Positions 5,178 through 6,261 of a stretch of DNA of 6,261 nt are shown one piece after another; position 1 is the first letter of the stretch, and every line of letters begins with the position of its first letter. The DNA is from Spirochaetales bacterium. Lineage in GTDB: Bacteria; Spirochaetota; Spirochaetia; Treponematales; Rectinemataceae. The stretch lies in the NCBI GenBank assembly GCA_015657395.1, contig JADLKI010000007.1:33582-39842 (forward strand), written 5' to 3'. A model generated the notes under the pieces. It was not told where the DNA came from and searched no databases. It saw nothing but the letters and a program-made list of their open reading frames with translations. The position numbers were made by a program, and so were the translations under genes.

Positions 5178-6243
5178 TTTTCACTCCAGTATTGACCATG
5201 TCCTCAGCATTCACACCACACAGGTTCAATGTCCGGGCGAAATGGCAAGCCGCTCTGTGCGTGTCAGAATGTAGGGGGGCAAGGGCAGGGACATCGCGCA
5301 CGCACTCGGGCCATTGGTGCTGCTGATAGTATCGACAGCGGGGATGGAAAGGACAGCCCGAGGGCAGGTTGATTGGGCTGGGGACGTCGCCCTCCAGCTG
5401 TAGCCTCTTCTGGGAAGAGTCCGGGTCCGCCGAGAGCATGGAGGAGAGCAGGGCCTCGGTATAGGGATGCGCAGGGTTGTGGAATACTTCTTCGGTCGGA
5501 CCGGTCTCTACAATCCGGCCCAAGTACATCACGGCGACTCGCGTGCTGATATACCGCACGACTCCCAGATCGTGGGCGATAAAGAGGTACGATAAGTGGA
5601 GGCTCTGCTGGAGGTCCACGAGCAGGTTGATCACCTGTGCCTGTACGGATACGTCGAGGGAGGATACCGGTTCATCGCACACGACGAGGGTGGGATTGAG
5701 GGCAAGCGCTCTGGCGATGCCGATCCGCTGGCGCTGGCCTCCGCTGAATTCGTGGGGATAGCGCTTTGTGTAGGAAGCATCGAGCCCGACCATCTCGAGC
5801 AGTGAATCGACTTTCATTGCCAGCTCTTTACCGGCCATGACTTTGTGTATCACGAGCGGTTCCGCGACGATTTCTCCTACCTTCATCCATGGATTGAGGC
5901 TGGCATAAGGGTCCTGAAAGATGATCTGCATCCGTGTGCGCAGATGTTTGAGCTCCTGTGGAGTCGCCTCTGTCATGTCGATGACTTTGTCGTTGTCACG
6001 GAAAAGTATCCGGCTGTCGGGCTCGGGCTTGGTCAGCCTCAGGATGAGGCGACCGGTTGTGCTCTTGCCACACCCCGATTCTCCGACGAGACCGAGTGTC
6101 TCTCCCTCGTAAAGCCTGAAGTCGACACCGTCGACGGCCTTTAGCCATCCCTCTGTTCTCCTGAAGACCCCATGTTTGACGGGGAAGTACTTTCGCAGGT
6201 TCCCGACTTCGAGGAGTACTTTTTCTTCTTTATTATTATCCAT
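5161..6243 (-). CDS. Oligopeptide/dipeptide-type ABC importer ATP-binding protein (OppF/DppF family)
   Basis: A 360-residue ATPase subunit of a peptide/opine/nickel-class ABC importer, acting at the cytoplasmic face of the membrane. Motifs are Walker A GESGCGKST (54-62), Q-loop Q110 in IIFQDPYASLNP, signature SGGQ (167-170), Walker B LVVCDE (186-191), D-loop SSLD (194-197) and H224 in AHDLGVV. The C-terminal oligopeptide-transporter domain starts near HNPAHPYTEALL (255-266) and carries C297, C303 (CPFHPRC), C314 and C333, the four-cysteine pattern that binds an Fe-S cluster in OppD/DppD relatives. The N-terminal FPVKHGVFRR is typical of OppF rather than OppD. The start at 6241-6243 has GCGGAG 6 nt upstream. 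OppD, two permeases and a binding protein should lie upstream, outside the window. Members of this class also import oligosaccharides, which fits the sulfatase and LacI neighbours better than peptides, but the substrate cannot be read from the ATPase. Confidence 0.94.
   Translation of the reverse strand: MDNNKEEKVLLEVGNLRKYFPVKHGVFRRTEGWLKAVDGVDFRLYEGETLGLVGESGCGKSTTGRLILRLTKPEPDSRILFRDNDKVIDMTEATPQELKHLRTRMQIIFQDPYASLNPWMKVGEIVAEPLVIHKVMAGKELAMKVDSLLEMVGLDASYTKRYPHEFSGGQRQRIGIARALALNPTLVVCDEPVSSLDVSVQAQVINLLVDLQQSLHLSYLFIAHDLGVVRYISTRVAVMYLGRIVETGPTEEVFHNPAHPYTEALLSSMLSADPDSSQKRLQLEGDVPSPINLPSGCPFHPRCRYYQQHQWPECVRDVPALAPLHSDTHRAACHFARTLNLCGVNAEDMVNTGVKNGLNT
5184..5187 (-). promoter_or_regulatory. 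LacI gene Shine-Dalgarno inside the OppF gene
   Basis: GGAG on the minus strand, 6 nt before the ATG at 5175-5177 and within the final codons of the OppF gene. It supports the start that gives the canonical LacI N-terminus and explains how the regulator can be translated despite a 17-bp overlap with the upstream gene. Confidence 0.6.
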
Positions 6244-6261
6244 TGCGCGCTCCGCCTGCTC

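Overview
This is a bacterial window of moderately high GC. All six complete genes and the one partial gene lie on the minus strand, so transcription runs from high to low coordinates. Genes overlap by a few bases or are closely spaced. A radical-SAM anaerobic sulfatase-maturating enzyme points to an anaerobe or facultative anaerobe. The Opp-type importer, LacI regulator and sulfatase point to a carbohydrate or sulfated-glycan scavenger. The phylum cannot be fixed from the sequence; an anaerobic saccharolytic lineage such as Spirochaetota is only a guess.

Region A (about 6243 down to 1643) is the 3' part of a catabolic operon. It encodes an OppF/DppF-type importer ATPase, a LacI-family regulator, an anaerobic sulfatase-maturating enzyme (anSME) and a Cys-type sulfatase. 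Successive genes overlap by 17, 4 and 4 bp, so they are very likely co-transcribed and translationally coupled. The sulfatase has the CxPSR site that an anSME converts to formylglycine, and its maturase is encoded immediately upstream. Neither enzyme has a visible signal peptide. The simplest model is that an Opp-family ABC importer, whose other subunits would lie beyond the right edge, brings in a small sulfated compound such as a sulfated oligosaccharide. The cytoplasmic sulfatase then desulfates it, and the LacI protein senses the compound or a product. Substrate and import direction are inferred.

Region B (about 1642 down to 1) is a second, unrelated transcription unit. A 94-bp intergenic stretch holds a good sigma-70-type promoter (TTGACA, 17-bp spacer, TAGATT) with a perfect 6-4-6 inverted repeat over its -10 element. 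It is followed by a six-helix membrane protein, a small winged-helix regulator and the first 223 residues of an ABC-2/NatA-type ATPase that runs off the left edge. This looks like a self-regulated ABC transporter operon; its cargo is unknown.

No tRNA, rRNA, CRISPR array, insertion sequence or clear intrinsic terminator was seen. The only gene-free gap longer than 10 bp is 1549-1642. The most interesting content is the compact importer-regulator-maturase-sulfatase cassette and the promoter/operator of the second operon.
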